From: Salinibacterium xinjiangense
GTDB taxonomy: Bacteria; Actinomycetota; Actinomycetes; Actinomycetales; Microbacteriaceae
Assembly: GCF_014645015.1 (NCBI RefSeq)
Contig: NZ_BMLC01000001.1
Location: forward strand, 372,001-436,000
DNA: 64,000 nt
Reading direction: 5' to 3'
Made by a program: the position numbers and the translations under genes. The notes beneath the pieces were generated by a model, which worked only from the letters and a program-made list of their open reading frames with translations, was not told the DNA's origin and searched no databases. Below are positions 1 to 8,920 of the stretch, in pieces (the stretch's first letter is position 1; each line of letters starts with the position of its first letter).

Positions 1-1598
1 CCTACCGGCGCGCTCGTGGTCACCGCGCAACCGTTTACGACGCGATAGGCGATGGCCATGCTGCGCTCCGAGTTGAACCAGTAGCTGTTGCCAGCCCACG
101 TGCCCGGGAACGACATCGATCCGCCTGCGGAGCGTTCGAGTGCGAGAAACTCGGCCCTCTCACTTGCCGAGGAGCCAGCGGACCTGCTTTCGCGCAGCAA
201 CACGACGACAGCCACCAGCAATGCCGTCCAGAGCAGGGGACCCACGCCGTGGTAGAGCAGGCGAGAGGCGAGACCTGTCGGTACAAAGTCCCGCAATTCG
301 GCGTCCAGAAATGACACGGGGATGAAGCGTTCGGGCAAATCTGCGAGGAGATCACCGAATCCGACGGTCGGGTTGAATTGACCGGCGAGCAGCGATCCGC
401 CAAGCAAATAGCCACCGGACGCCACTGCGACCGCGATAACAACGATGCTCAGGAATCGGCGCGCAGCCTTCGCCCGCGGCTGACGCGGGAAGTGCCGACG
501 CTGGGACAGAACGATCAGGGCGAAGAGCACCGGCAACACTGCATTGGCCGCGATCCACACTCCGAACTCTGGTGACTGCCCCGCCCGTAGCGCAGCATGA
601 GAGGCTGAACCGATCACAGGCACAATGCCGAAATAGAAGCCGGCGAGGACCCCATTGGCCGCGGCAATCGCTGACACGACATAGATCGCGGCCCGGCGAC
701 CATGCAGAAGTCCGTACGCACCTATCAGCATTATCGCGAGGGGCAGCAACGCCAGCACCACGACCGAGGCGCCCTGGCCAGAGTGGGATTCCCACTGTTC
801 GTAGCAGGCGCGTGCGGGGCCGGAGACTGCGCACGGCTCCCCCCCGCTGCGCGACGGCGGCATGACTGCGGTGGTGAAAGCGCCGAGTGGCGACAGAAAT
901 CCGAACCGAGCGTGCGAAACGAGTGTGATGACAGGGCCCAACGCGAACACGACTGCGGCGGCCGCCAACAACACCCTGGTCTCGTGATGCGAGCTCGTCC
1001 AGCGCTCCACACGCAGACGCCGCCTGGTCAGGAGGGAACCGAGCAGCAGCCCGACCAGCGCGGCGAGCAACCGATACAGATCCGACGGCTGCCCCGAATA
1101 GAGCAGGAACACGACAGTAGACCCCACGACCATGAAACGGAGTCGACGACGCCAGAGCACCGAGGCGAATGCGCTCGCGACGGCCACAGTACCCACGATG
1201 GGGCTCAGTGGGTCGAGCGTGACCACACCGCGCACCGCATCCGCCCAGTACTCCCCAGCGAACACGCCGAGCGACTCGATGCCAAGTCCCAGGGTGGATG
1301 CAGCAACTCCCGTCACCGCGAAAGCGAGAACCGTGCGGGCTGTGCCCATCAAACGCTCGGCCGCTCCGACCCCGACGGCGGCAGCCCCGAGGACGATCAG
1401 GAGTTGAGCCAGGTTGTCGACAAAAAAATCGGTCGTGATGAACGACCACCACTCATGGCGACCGAGAGCCGCGAGATCCGCACCGACGAGTCGCCTCACT
1501 GCGGAAGACGGCCCATTCACCGGACCGGTCACGACTGCAACCGTGAGCAGCACAGCGAGGAGCGCAGCGGTGAAGGGGGTACGCCGTAGTCTTCTCAC
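1..1598 (-). CDS. Aminoacyl-phosphatidylglycerol synthase (MprF/AlaPGS type), 3' end beyond window
   Basis: Partial gene, about 532 codons visible; the C-terminus runs off the left edge. It starts with GTG at 1598, overlapping the stop of the upstream esterase in a GTGA tetranucleotide, so the pair is translationally coupled. The visible part is a polytopic membrane region with many hydrophobic helices and an early HEWWSF motif like rhomboid-type N-termini. The last visible residues (GGSMSFPGTWAGNSYWF, then YRVVNG) match the start of the DUF2156 GNAT-like catalytic domain that moves an amino acid from aminoacyl-tRNA onto phosphatidylglycerol. The known role of the family is to make the membrane less anionic and more resistant to cationic peptides and acid. 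The transferred amino acid (Ala or Lys) cannot be told from this part. Confidence 0.8.
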   Translation of the reverse strand, partial: MRRLRRTPFTAALLAVLLTVAVVTGPVNGPSSAVRRLVGADLAALGRHEWWSFITTDFFVDNLAQLLIVLGAAAVGVGAAERLMGTARTVLAFAVTGVAASTLGLGIESLGVFAGEYWADAVRGVVTLDPLSPIVGTVAVASAFASVLWRRRLRFMVVGSTVVFLLYSGQPSDLYRLLAALVGLLLGSLLTRRRLRVERWTSSHHETRVLLAAAAVVFALGPVITLVSHARFGFLSPLGAFTTAVMPPSRSGGEPCAVSGPARACYEQWESHSGQGASVVVLALLPLAIMLIGAYGLLHGRRAAIYVVSAIAAANGVLAGFYFGIVPVIGSASHAALRAGQSPEFGVWIAANAVLPVLFALIVLSQRRHFPRQPRAKAARRFLSIVVIAVAVASGGYLLGGSLLAGQFNPTVGFGDLLADLPERFIPVSFLDAELRDFVPTGLASRLLYHGVGPLLWTALLVAVVVLLRESRSAGSSASERAEFLALERSAGGSMSFPGTWAGNSYWFNSERSMAIAYRVVNGCAVTTSAPV

Positions 1599-2938
1599 GA
1601 TGCGGGCCTCGATAACCCCATCTGGGCGTAGATAGCGGGCATTCCGTGCTCAAACGCATATCGAACCGTGGACCAGTCATGCGCGGTTCCGGGCGAGGTC
1701 AGCACTGTACTCTGCATCCCCGCCAGCTGTGCTGCGGCCGCGATAGTCGCGATCCGGGGCATGTACCTCGAATCGAGGGAGCCGGCCGCAAAGATCGCCA
1801 CCGTGTCGCGGTACGGGGACTCGCGGGAAAGGATCGCGAGTGGCTTAGCCCGGTCGTAGGCCGCGGAATTACCGCCGAACCCGCGGGCGATCGTCTGCTC
1901 GGGGCTGCCCGCCTTCGGTTCGAGTTCACCGGAAATATCCATGATCGAGCCGAAGATCTCCGGATGCCCAGCTCCGAGTTGGATCGCGCACGTACCGCCC
2001 TGTGAGAACCCGCCGACACCCCACCCGGTGGCGGCCGACTGCACGTCGAGGTTCGCCCGGATCCACGTCGGAACATCGTTTGTCAGGTAGGTGGCGGAGT
2101 TGCCAGCGGCGGAGTCGACGCACATCGGGTTGATAGTTGGCGCGCTGAGTTGGTCAGGTACGACCACGATCGGCGCGAGCCCATCGTGCTCGGCCGCAAT
2201 GGCATCCATGATCTTGTCGAGGTGGCCCGCCAGGAAGACGTCCTCCGGGCTGCCCGGCTGCCCCGACATCATCACGAGCACGGGCAGTGCCGGCGGGTGC
2301 GGGACGAGCGCGGCCGGCGGCAGATAGACGAGGGCATCGCGGGCAGCGAAGTGCGACACGCTTGCCGGAATGGTCACGGCGCCGACGATGCCGCGCGCGG
2401 CAATGCCCGCCGGCGCCGCCCAGGTCTTCCATAACTCGTGCTCGCTGGCGGAATCCGTGCCTGCCCCTGCACGCTGAAGCGCGAGGTCAACTGCCGGCAG
2501 TGGCGCGAACGAGCTGGTACCCAGCATGCTCCCGACGGTCGTGTACTGGCCGAAGTCTGCATTGACGCCGAGCCCGCCGAGAAGCGCGAACAACACAATG
2601 GATGCAACCGCTCCGGCCCGTCGCCGAATCCGCACCGCGCGCAGATTGGCTATCGCGAGCGCCATCCCCGCACAGGCGATCGCAACCCACGCCCGTGAAG
2701 TGGGACTCAGTTGCACGTCGAAAGCGTTCATAAGGTCGCCGACAACCCAGCAGGCGAGCAGGCCCAGGCCGGCCCCTGCCAGGAGAGCGATGAGGACGGT
2801 GACCGCCCAGCGGCTTCGCGGCCTTCCGCGTGGCGCCCTGCGGATAATCAGTCCAGCGGCGGCGAGCACCGCTAGCACGACGACAACGATGGGAATCGGC
2901 CCGCCAATTACTCGGATGTCCGAGAGGAACGCATCCAC
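1595..2938 (-). CDS. Membrane-anchored alpha/beta-hydrolase esterase, partner of the aminoacyl-PG synthase
   Basis: 447 residues. Four hydrophobic segments fill roughly the first 130 residues, so the hydrolase domain is probably exported and membrane tethered. The hydrolase part has the nucleophile elbow GFSQGG near residue 312 and a late GTAHDWS that could hold the catalytic His, as in the esterase D/mycolyltransferase fold. A GAGGAG ribosome-binding site lies 9 nt before the ATG. In some Gram-positive bacteria an esterase of this type next to the synthase removes the amino acid from aminoacyl-PG (AhyD-like). That function here is inferred from the four-base overlap with the downstream synthase and from the fold, not from substrate residues. 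Confidence 0.75.
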   Translation of the reverse strand: MDAFLSDIRVIGGPIPIVVVVLAVLAAAGLIIRRAPRGRPRSRWAVTVLIALLAGAGLGLLACWVVGDLMNAFDVQLSPTSRAWVAIACAGMALAIANLRAVRIRRRAGAVASIVLFALLGGLGVNADFGQYTTVGSMLGTSSFAPLPAVDLALQRAGAGTDSASEHELWKTWAAPAGIAARGIVGAVTIPASVSHFAARDALVYLPPAALVPHPPALPVLVMMSGQPGSPEDVFLAGHLDKIMDAIAAEHDGLAPIVVVPDQLSAPTINPMCVDSAAGNSATYLTNDVPTWIRANLDVQSAATGWGVGGFSQGGTCAIQLGAGHPEIFGSIMDISGELEPKAGSPEQTIARGFGGNSAAYDRAKPLAILSRESPYRDTVAIFAAGSLDSRYMPRIATIAAAAQLAGMQSTVLTSPGTAHDWSTVRYAFEHGMPAIYAQMGLSRPAS

Positions 2939-3483
2939 TTATTCTCCTCAGGCCGGCGCGGACACCAGTATCCACTCGGGATGCGAGCTGATCGTTCATT
3001 CACATTCCATGTACCGTCAACACACGGCCAACACACGGCTCCCGCGCAGAGTGGGCCCATAGTCGGCGCCGCTTCCCTGAGACTGGCGAGGCCAGCCGTC
3101 ACAATGCTGGCGATTCGCCAGACGAACCATTCGATGTGCCCCTATTTCGACGCCAGACGTGCAAAGATTCCTCCTCGGCCCTCGAGCTCCCCGGCGGTTT
3201 CCTGGACCCGGACAACGGCGCCTCGCACTGGTTCGCGATCACGCATGAAGGCGCAGCCCTCGACCAGATCCACGACGCCGCCTACTGCGTCACGCCTACT
3301 GGGTCACGCCTACTGGGTCACGCCCGTTGTCGATCAACGACGCTTCGACACGCGGTTTCCCCCCACGCGCCCCCCGCGCCCCGGATGGACAGGTGACAAT
3401 CTTCGATGGAGGCGATCCCGACGCTCGAAGTCCCCCAAACGTTGGGTAGTACATGGGGAGTCGCACTGAGGATACTGGGACGC
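2939..3483. other. 545-bp intergenic region between esterase and lipoprotein genes
   Basis: No convincing gene. An 86-codon open frame at 3136-3396 has no ribosome-binding site and resembles no family I know. The stretch carries the divergent promoters of the two flanking genes, and a GATACT box 7 nt before the lipoprotein ATG could be its -10. It also holds a short tandem repeat at 3289-3324. Confidence 0.5.
3289..3324. repeat. 14-bp tandem repeat, about 2.6 copies
   Basis: The unit GTCACGCCTACTGG occurs twice in a row (3289-3302, 3303-3316), followed by eight bases of a third copy. A decayed piece, CGCCTACTGC, precedes it. The copies lie in non-coding DNA. Confidence 0.85.
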
Positions 3484-4086
3484 ATGAAGCCACGCAGCAC
3501 CATCCTGTTACCGGTCGTCCTCGCGGCGACTCTCGCGCTCACCGCCTGCGCCGGTGGAGCGACACCGGGAGACCAACCCCCGTCTCCGGTCGACGTTGTC
3601 GGCCAGGGCACCGTCATCCAGGTCGGCGAGGCCGCCCCCGAGTTCTGCCTCGGCGCCATAGCCGCGTCGTACCCGCCTCAGTGCTCGGGCCCGGAACTCA
3701 TCGGGTGGGAATGGACTGCGAACGAAGGCTCCGAGACCGCGAACGATGTGACCTGGGGCGCGTACGCGGTCTTCGGCAATTGGGACGGTACCGCTCTCAC
3801 CGTAGACAGCGCCGTCATGCTCGCCCTTTACGACACCATGCCCGCCGTCGACCTGCTTGTCGACGAGGCGAACGCGGGATCGTCGAGCGAACAACAGCTT
3901 GCAGACATCCAGGCCGAGATCTTCGACACTGCTCCGGTCGAGGTGCTCTCGAGCTTCGCGAAGAACGGATACCTGTTCGTGCAGGTCGTCCATGATGATG
4001 GCTCTGTCCAGGCATGGGCCGATCAGACCTATGGTGCAGGTGTCGTCGCGGTGCGCTCGGCCCTGCAGGCTCTGACCGAGGGTTAG
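3484..4086 (+). CDS. Secreted lipoprotein of unknown function
   Basis: 200 residues. The ATG at 3484 is chosen because it begins a clean lipoprotein signal: a basic start, a hydrophobic core and the lipobox LTAC with the modified Cys at residue 22. A longer in-frame start at 3406 would bury the signal. The mature part has paired cysteines (FCLGAI and PPQCSG) and the phrase LIGWEW, seen in small actinobacterial lipoproteins of unknown role. It converges on era, with six bases between the stops. I do not recognise a specific function; it is probably attached to the outer face of the membrane. Confidence 0.75.
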   Translation: MKPRSTILLPVVLAATLALTACAGGATPGDQPPSPVDVVGQGTVIQVGEAAPEFCLGAIAASYPPQCSGPELIGWEWTANEGSETANDVTWGAYAVFGNWDGTALTVDSAVMLALYDTMPAVDLLVDEANAGSSSEQQLADIQAEIFDTAPVEVLSSFAKNGYLFVQVVHDDGSVQAWADQTYGAGVVAVRSALQALTEG

Positions 4087-4092
4087 TGACGT

Positions 4093-4998
4093 CTAGAACC
4101 CGAGCCGACCCAGCTGCTTCGCGTCTCGCTGCCACTCCTTGGCGACCTTGACGCGCATCGACAGGAACACCTGGCGCCCCAGGAGCTTTTCAATCTGCAC
4201 GCGAGCCCTGGCACCGACCTCCTGCAGCCGCTGCCCCTGGTGCCCGATGATGATGCCCTTTTGGCTGTCGCGCTCCACGAACAGGTTTGCGTAGATCTCG
4301 AGCAGGTCTTTCGACTCGCTCTCGATCATGTCGTCGATCGTGACCGCTATCGAGTGCGGCAGCTCGTCGGTGACGCCCTCGAGCGCGGCCTCGCGGATGA
4401 GTTCGCTGATGCGCGACTCCGTCGTCTCGTCGGTGACTGCGCCCTCCGGATACAGCGCCTGCGACGCGGGCATGAGCCTGACCAGTTCCGTCGCAAGAAT
4501 GTCGAGCTGCGTCTTGTCGAATGACGAGATCGGGATGATCGCATCCCAGTCGCGCAGTTCGCTGACGGCCTGCAGCTGCTGGGCCACACCCGGCCGCGAC
4601 GACGCATCGATCTTGGTGACGATGGCCACCTTTTTCGCCCTCGGGAACGAATCGAGCTGCTCGTTGATGTAGCGGTCGCCAGGACCGATCTTCTCGTTGG
4701 CAGGCAGGCACAGCCCGATCACGTCGACCTCGCCGAGTGTCTCCTGCACGATGCTGTTCAGCCGCTCGCCCAGCAGCGTACGTGGCCTGTGCATCCCGGG
4801 GGTATCGACGATGATCAGTTGCCCATCGCTGCGATGAACGATGCCCCGGATGGCACGGCGGGTGGTCTGCGGCTTCGACGAGGTGATCGCCACCTTCTCC
4901 CCCACCAGGGCGTTGGTCAGCGTGGACTTCCCCACGTTGGGTCGCCCCACGAAGGAGACGAACCCCGCACGGAATGCTGCGTCATCGGTCTTGGCCAC
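4093..4998 (-). CDS. era: GTPase Era, 16S rRNA/30S assembly factor
   Basis: 301 residues, the normal length. The GTPase domain shows G1 GRPNVGKST (18-26), G2 PQTTR (43-47), G3 DTPG (65-68) and a TKID G4 box. The C-terminal KH domain has the RNA-binding loop IIIGHQGQRL. Era binds the 3' end of 16S rRNA during small-subunit maturation at the inner face of the membrane. It is the last gene of the hrcA-to-era operon, two bases after the stop of the CNNM protein gene. Its neighbour ybeY acts on the same rRNA end, so the grouping is functional. Confidence 0.98.
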   Translation of the reverse strand: MAKTDDAAFRAGFVSFVGRPNVGKSTLTNALVGEKVAITSSKPQTTRRAIRGIVHRSDGQLIIVDTPGMHRPRTLLGERLNSIVQETLGEVDVIGLCLPANEKIGPGDRYINEQLDSFPRAKKVAIVTKIDASSRPGVAQQLQAVSELRDWDAIIPISSFDKTQLDILATELVRLMPASQALYPEGAVTDETTESRISELIREAALEGVTDELPHSIAVTIDDMIESESKDLLEIYANLFVERDSQKGIIIGHQGQRLQEVGARARVQIEKLLGRQVFLSMRVKVAKEWQRDAKQLGRLGF

Positions 4999-5000
4999 GG

Positions 5001-6299
5001 TTAGTCCGCCTTTTCGTTGGTAAACGCCTCGAGGGCGTCGATGAGGGCCTGGTCGCGCTCGACGAGCACGGTGCTGAGTCGCTTGCGGCGACCTTCCGTG
5101 CGGTCGGCGGTGAGCACAAGACCGGAGAATTCCGCACTGGAGCCCGCAGTAGGCAGCTTTCCAAGCGCTTTTGTGATGAGTCCACCGACCGAGTCGACCT
5201 CGTCGTCTTCGAGTTCCAGACCGAACAGATCGCCGAGTTCGTCGATGGCGAGCCTCGCGCTGACGCGGTACCGCCCGTTGCCAAGGTCTTCCACCTCGGC
5301 AACGTCGTTGTCGTATTCGTCTGAGATGTCGCCGACGAGTTCTTCGATGAGATCTTCGAGCGTGACGAGTCCCGCTATCCCGCCGTACTCGTCGACCACC
5401 ATCGCCAGGTGATTCGATTCGAGTTGCATCTGGCGCAGCAGGCTGTCGGCCTTCTGTGATTCCGGAACGAACAGGGCCGGTCGCGCCAACTCCGCAGCCG
5501 TGAGAGTCTCCGCATCCAGCGTCTGCTCGTACACCACGCGCGAGACGTCGCGCAGATAGATGATGCCGAGCACCTCGTCGATGTTGCCGCCGAGCACGGG
5601 CATCCGCGATACGCCTTTGCTCAGGAACAGCCCCATGGCCGCGCCCATCGTCTCGTCGTCATCGATCGTGATCATGTCGGTTCTCGGCAGCATCACCTCG
5701 CGCACGACGGTGTCGTTGAATTCGAAGATCGAGTGGATGAGCTCACGGTCATCCTCCTCGAGCACCTCGAGCTCTGTCGCCTCATCCACCATGCTGAGCA
5801 GTTGCTCTTCGCTCGAGAAGGTGGCACTCGGAGGCCGACCGGGAGTGACCCTGTTGCCGAGGGCGACGAGGGCGGCAGCGATGGGGCCGAGCACGACACG
5901 GACGGCATGCACGATGGGGGCGGCGAACCGCATGATCGGCCTGGCATTGGCCCGACCGACGCTGCGGGGGCTTGAGCCGACCAGCACGAAGGATGCCCCG
6001 GTCATGATCAGGGCCGACACCAGCAGGCTGATCCACCATTGCGAGATCGAGTAGGCGAAGGCGAGGGTGACCAACACCGCAGCGGTTGTCTCCGAGACGA
6101 TCCTCATGAAGTTGAGGGCGTTGATATGGGCGCCGGGATCGCGGGCGATTGCCAGGAGGGATGACCGCGAGCGACTCTGCAACGCCAGATCCGAGAGATC
6201 CGTCCGGCTCAGCACACTGAGCGCTGCGTCCGCCGCCGCGAGCAGCCCACCAAAAACGACCAGCACGACCGCGGCGCTGATGAAGATGCCGATCAGCAC
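5001..6299 (-). CDS. CNNM/CorC-type transporter with CBS domains (hemolysin family)
   Basis: 432 residues from the GTG at 6299, which lies just after the ybeY stop; the frame stays open upstream but that part overlaps ybeY. Order: an N-terminal DUF21/CNNM membrane domain with three to four helices (to about 140), a CBS pair (VVREVMLPRTDMITI, then the MPVLG and DEYGGIAGLVTLEDLIEELVG region), and a C-terminal CorC_HlyC domain. The family is linked to Mg2+/Co2+ efflux; the old name hemolysin does not describe its role. The position between ybeY and era is conserved in actinobacteria. Confidence 0.9.
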   Translation of the reverse strand: MLIGIFISAAVVLVVFGGLLAAADAALSVLSRTDLSDLALQSRSRSSLLAIARDPGAHINALNFMRIVSETTAAVLVTLAFAYSISQWWISLLVSALIMTGASFVLVGSSPRSVGRANARPIMRFAAPIVHAVRVVLGPIAAALVALGNRVTPGRPPSATFSSEEQLLSMVDEATELEVLEEDDRELIHSIFEFNDTVVREVMLPRTDMITIDDDETMGAAMGLFLSKGVSRMPVLGGNIDEVLGIIYLRDVSRVVYEQTLDAETLTAAELARPALFVPESQKADSLLRQMQLESNHLAMVVDEYGGIAGLVTLEDLIEELVGDISDEYDNDVAEVEDLGNGRYRVSARLAIDELGDLFGLELEDDEVDSVGGLITKALGKLPTAGSSAEFSGLVLTADRTEGRRKRLSTVLVERDQALIDALEAFTNEKAD

Positions 6300-6303
6300 G
6301 GGA

Positions 6304-6765
6304 CTACTTTTGCTGTTCGGCGAGGGCGAATCCGACAAGGATGTCGCGCTGCAGCCCGAACATCTCCTTTTCCTCGTCGGGTTCTGCATGATCGAACCCA
6401 AGCAAGTGCAGGATACCGTGGGTCGTCAGCAGCAGCATCTCCTCGATCGGGCTGTGCCCGGCCGTTTCGGCCTGCGCGATCGCGACCTGGGGGCACACCA
6501 CGATGTCGCCGAGGAGGCCGGCCGGGGTCAGTGCCTCATCACTACCTGGTCGCAACTCGTCCATGGGGAAGCTCAGTACATCGGTGGGGCCAGGCTCGTC
6601 CATCCACTGCACATGGAGCTGTTCCATGGCAGCTTCATCGACGAAGAGAATCGCGAGCTCGGCATCCGGATGCACGCGCATCTGATCCAGGGCGAACACC
6701 GACAGTCGCTGGATCGCCGGCTCATCGACCTCGACGCCCGATTCGTTGTTGATCTCGATGCTCAC
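6304..6765 (-). CDS. ybeY: Endoribonuclease YbeY, rRNA maturation
   Basis: 153 residues. The zinc-binding signature H-x3-H-x5-H is present as [11 protein letters not shown] near the C-terminus, along with [13 protein letters not shown], typical of the family. YbeY helps process the 3' end of 16S rRNA and in ribosome quality control. Its ATG overlaps the TGA of phoH by four bases (6762-6765), so the two are translationally coupled. Confidence 0.97.
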   Translation of the reverse strand: MSIEINNESGVEVDEPAIQRLSVFALDQMRVHPDAELAILFVDEAAMEQLHVQWMDEPGPTDVLSFPMDELRPGSDEALTPAGLLGDIVVCPQVAIAQAETAGHSPIEEMLLLTTHGILHLLGFDHAEPDEEKEMFGLQRDILVGFALAEQQK

Positions 6766-7814
6766 GGGGTGGTCTTCCTCATGCGCCTGTCGTCCCGCTC
6801 GAACTTCTCCAGCTGCTTCCGTGCGTCATATTCGGTGTAGGCGTCGACGATCTGGCCGACGAGGCTGTGCCGCACCACGTCGGCGCTCGTCAGTCGCGCA
6901 AAGTGGATCTCGTCGATCTCGTCGAGGATCGAGGTGACCAGTTGGAGTCCGGATGCCCCGGCCGGTAGGTCGACTTGCGTGACGTCGCCCGTGATCACCA
7001 TCTTCGAACCGAAACCGAGCCTGGTGAGGAACATCTTCATCTGCTCGGGAGTGGTGTTCTGCGCCTCATCGAGCACCACGAACGCATTGTTGAGCGTCCG
7101 GCCGCGCATGTACGCGAGCGGCGCCACTTCGACGGTTCCCGCGGCGAGCAGCTTGGGCACGAGCTCAGGATCCATCATCTCGTTGAGCGCGTCGTAGAGA
7201 GGCCGAAGGTAGGGATCGATCTTGTCGGTGAGCGAACCGGGCAGGAATCCGAGTCTCTCGCCGGCCTCGATGGCCGGGCGGCTCAGAACGATGCGCTCGA
7301 CTTCTTTGCGCTGCAGGGCCTGAACGGCTTTCGCCATCGCGAGGTACGTCTTGCCTGTGCCTGCAGGGCCGATGCCGAAGACGATTGTGTTGGTGTCGAT
7401 CGCATCGACATATTCTTTCTGCCCGAGGGTCTTCGGCCGGATGCTCCTGCCGCGCGACGTAAGGATCGACTGGCTGAGCAGCTCGGCCGGGCTCCCTGAC
7501 TTCGACTCGATGATGCGAGCGGAGGAGGTCACCTCGACGGGTCCGAGATCGACTCCCTCCCTGACCATGTGCACCAGTTCGTCGACGAGGACGCGGGCCG
7601 AATGCACCTGGTCGGCGTCACCACTGAGCGTGATCCTGTTGCCCCTGACGGCAACCTCGACAAGCGGATACTGCTTCTCGATAGTGAGCAGCAGTCGATC
7701 CTGCGGACCGAGCAGTCGCACCATGGCGACACCGTCTACCTCCAGGTCGACCCGGTTCTCGAGCTGACTGTCGTCGTCGCGGCCGCGTGCTGTGGATGTG
7801 TCGCTAGAGCCCAA
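6762..7814 (-). CDS. PhoH family ATPase
   Basis: About 350 residues if translation begins at the TTG at 7814, which has GGAAGG five bases upstream and overlaps the end of the HIT gene by 11 bases. An internal ATG about 34 codons in (MVRLLG) is the alternative start. The C-terminal P-loop NTPase has Walker A GPAGTGKT and Walker B VVLDEAQN; the N-terminal 100 residues look like a KH-type RNA-binding segment ([10 protein letters not shown]). PhoH-like proteins are ATPases linked to RNA metabolism and sit next to ybeY in most Gram-positive bacteria, as here. Confidence 0.92.
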   Translation of the reverse strand: MGSSDTSTARGRDDDSQLENRVDLEVDGVAMVRLLGPQDRLLLTIEKQYPLVEVAVRGNRITLSGDADQVHSARVLVDELVHMVREGVDLGPVEVTSSARIIESKSGSPAELLSQSILTSRGRSIRPKTLGQKEYVDAIDTNTIVFGIGPAGTGKTYLAMAKAVQALQRKEVERIVLSRPAIEAGERLGFLPGSLTDKIDPYLRPLYDALNEMMDPELVPKLLAAGTVEVAPLAYMRGRTLNNAFVVLDEAQNTTPEQMKMFLTRLGFGSKMVITGDVTQVDLPAGASGLQLVTSILDEIDEIHFARLTSADVVRHSLVGQIVDAYTEYDARKQLEKFERDDRRMRKTTP

Positions 7815-8154
7815 GGGAGCCTTCCGTGAGGGTTCCGCCCAACACGTGTGCGTGCACGTGGAAGACAGTTTGTCCGGCATTCTCACCGGTATTGAAGATC
7901 AGGCGATACTGGCCGCCACAGTGCTCGTCGGCGATCTGCTGGGCGGCGGCGACGAGTTCGGCAAGCAGACCCGGGTTTCCCGCAGCGAGCTGCGCCACGG
8001 TGCTGAATTCCTCGGTCTTCGGGACCACGAGAATGTGCACCGGCGCTTTCGGGGCGATATCGCGAATCGCGATCAGGGTGTCGCTCTCGAACACGACGTC
8101 GGCAGGGATCTCGCGCGCGATGATGCGGGAGAAGATGCTCGGCGAATTCGACAT
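7804..8154 (-). CDS. HIT family nucleotide-binding hydrolase
   Basis: 116 residues, complete. It carries the histidine triad as HVHAHV near residues 98-103 and the early FSRIIAREIPADVVFE stretch typical of HINT-type proteins. These hydrolyse phosphoramidate or adenylyl bonds of nucleotides. It lies between rsmE and phoH in the operon, 35 bases after rsmE. The physiological substrate is unknown. Confidence 0.95.
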   Translation of the reverse strand: MSNSPSIFSRIIAREIPADVVFESDTLIAIRDIAPKAPVHILVVPKTEEFSTVAQLAAGNPGLLAELVAAAQQIADEHCGGQYRLIFNTGENAGQTVFHVHAHVLGGTLTEGSLGL

Positions 8155-8189
8155 GAATACAGCTTAAGGCGCGGCAGCTGACAGCGCGC

Positions 8190-8918
8190 CTACCAGCGCC
8201 CCAGCTTGGCGTTGAGCATGGCGAGAGCGGCCGGCCCCGCAGTGGACGTGCGAAGCACCTCACTACCGAGCCGGACGACAGAAGCTCCGACCGTGGTGAG
8301 GGCGTCGAGTTCGTGCGGCGCGATACCGCCCTCCGGGCCGACGACGAGGATCAGGTCGCGGTCGTCGAGCTCCAGCGCGCTCAGCGTCAGCTCAGCGGTC
8401 GGCTCGAGTACGAGCATCCTGGCGCCCTCAGCAAGCTTCACGAGCTGACGGGTGCTGACCAGGTCGAGCACATCCGGAATCCAGGATCGAAGGGACTGCT
8501 TGGAGGCCTCGCGCACCACGGCCGTCCAGCGATCGCGACCCTTGGCGACCTTTGCGCCCTCCCAGCGGGAGATGCTGCGCGCGGCAGTCCACGGGATGAC
8601 CCCGTCGACGCCGAGCTCGGTGGCCGCCTGGACGGCGAGTTCGTCCCGATCGCCTTTCGCGAGAGCCTGGGCCAGGAAGACGGCAGGGGTGCGTCGGTCA
8701 TCGTTCTTCACCGCCGCGACCTCGATGGCCAGTTCCGTGTGTTCGGCGGTGACGATGGCGCCCGAGACGACGAGCCCTGCACCGTTACCGATGGCGATGG
8801 ATTCCCCCACCGCGAGCCGCGACACCGTGACCGCATGCCTCGCTTCGGATCCCACAATCGATACCCTGTCGCCGACGGCGGCCGAGTCCAGGGTTTCGTC
8901 GATGTAGAAGTGGGCCAC
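8190..8918 (-). CDS. rsmE: 16S rRNA (uracil1498-N3)-methyltransferase RsmE
   Basis: 242 residues. An N-terminal PUA-like domain (GSEARHAVTVSRL) is followed by a SPOUT methyltransferase domain with the knot motifs VVGPEGGI and LGSEVLRTSTA, which bind S-adenosylmethionine. RsmE methylates U1498 of 16S rRNA in the assembled 30S subunit. It starts two bases after the dnaJ stop. The dnaJ-rsmE pairing is conserved in many actinobacteria. Confidence 0.97.
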   Translation of the reverse strand: MAHFYIDETLDSAAVGDRVSIVGSEARHAVTVSRLAVGESIAIGNGAGLVVSGAIVTAEHTELAIEVAAVKNDDRRTPAVFLAQALAKGDRDELAVQAATELGVDGVIPWTAARSISRWEGAKVAKGRDRWTAVVREASKQSLRSWIPDVLDLVSTRQLVKLAEGARMLVLEPTAELTLSALELDDRDLILVVGPEGGIAPHELDALTTVGASVVRLGSEVLRTSTAGPAALAMLNAKLGRW

Positions 8919-8920
8919 GG

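Noticed and set aside
352-1452. A 366-codon minus-strand frame rich in Arg and Gly
   Set aside because: It is an alternative frame of the aminoacyl-PG synthase, whose own frame is continuous from 1598 to the left edge and shows real membrane helices and the DUF2156 start.
3136-3396. Possible 86-residue gene upstream of the lipoprotein
   Set aside because: No ribosome-binding site, no recognisable family, and it reads through the 14-bp tandem repeat.
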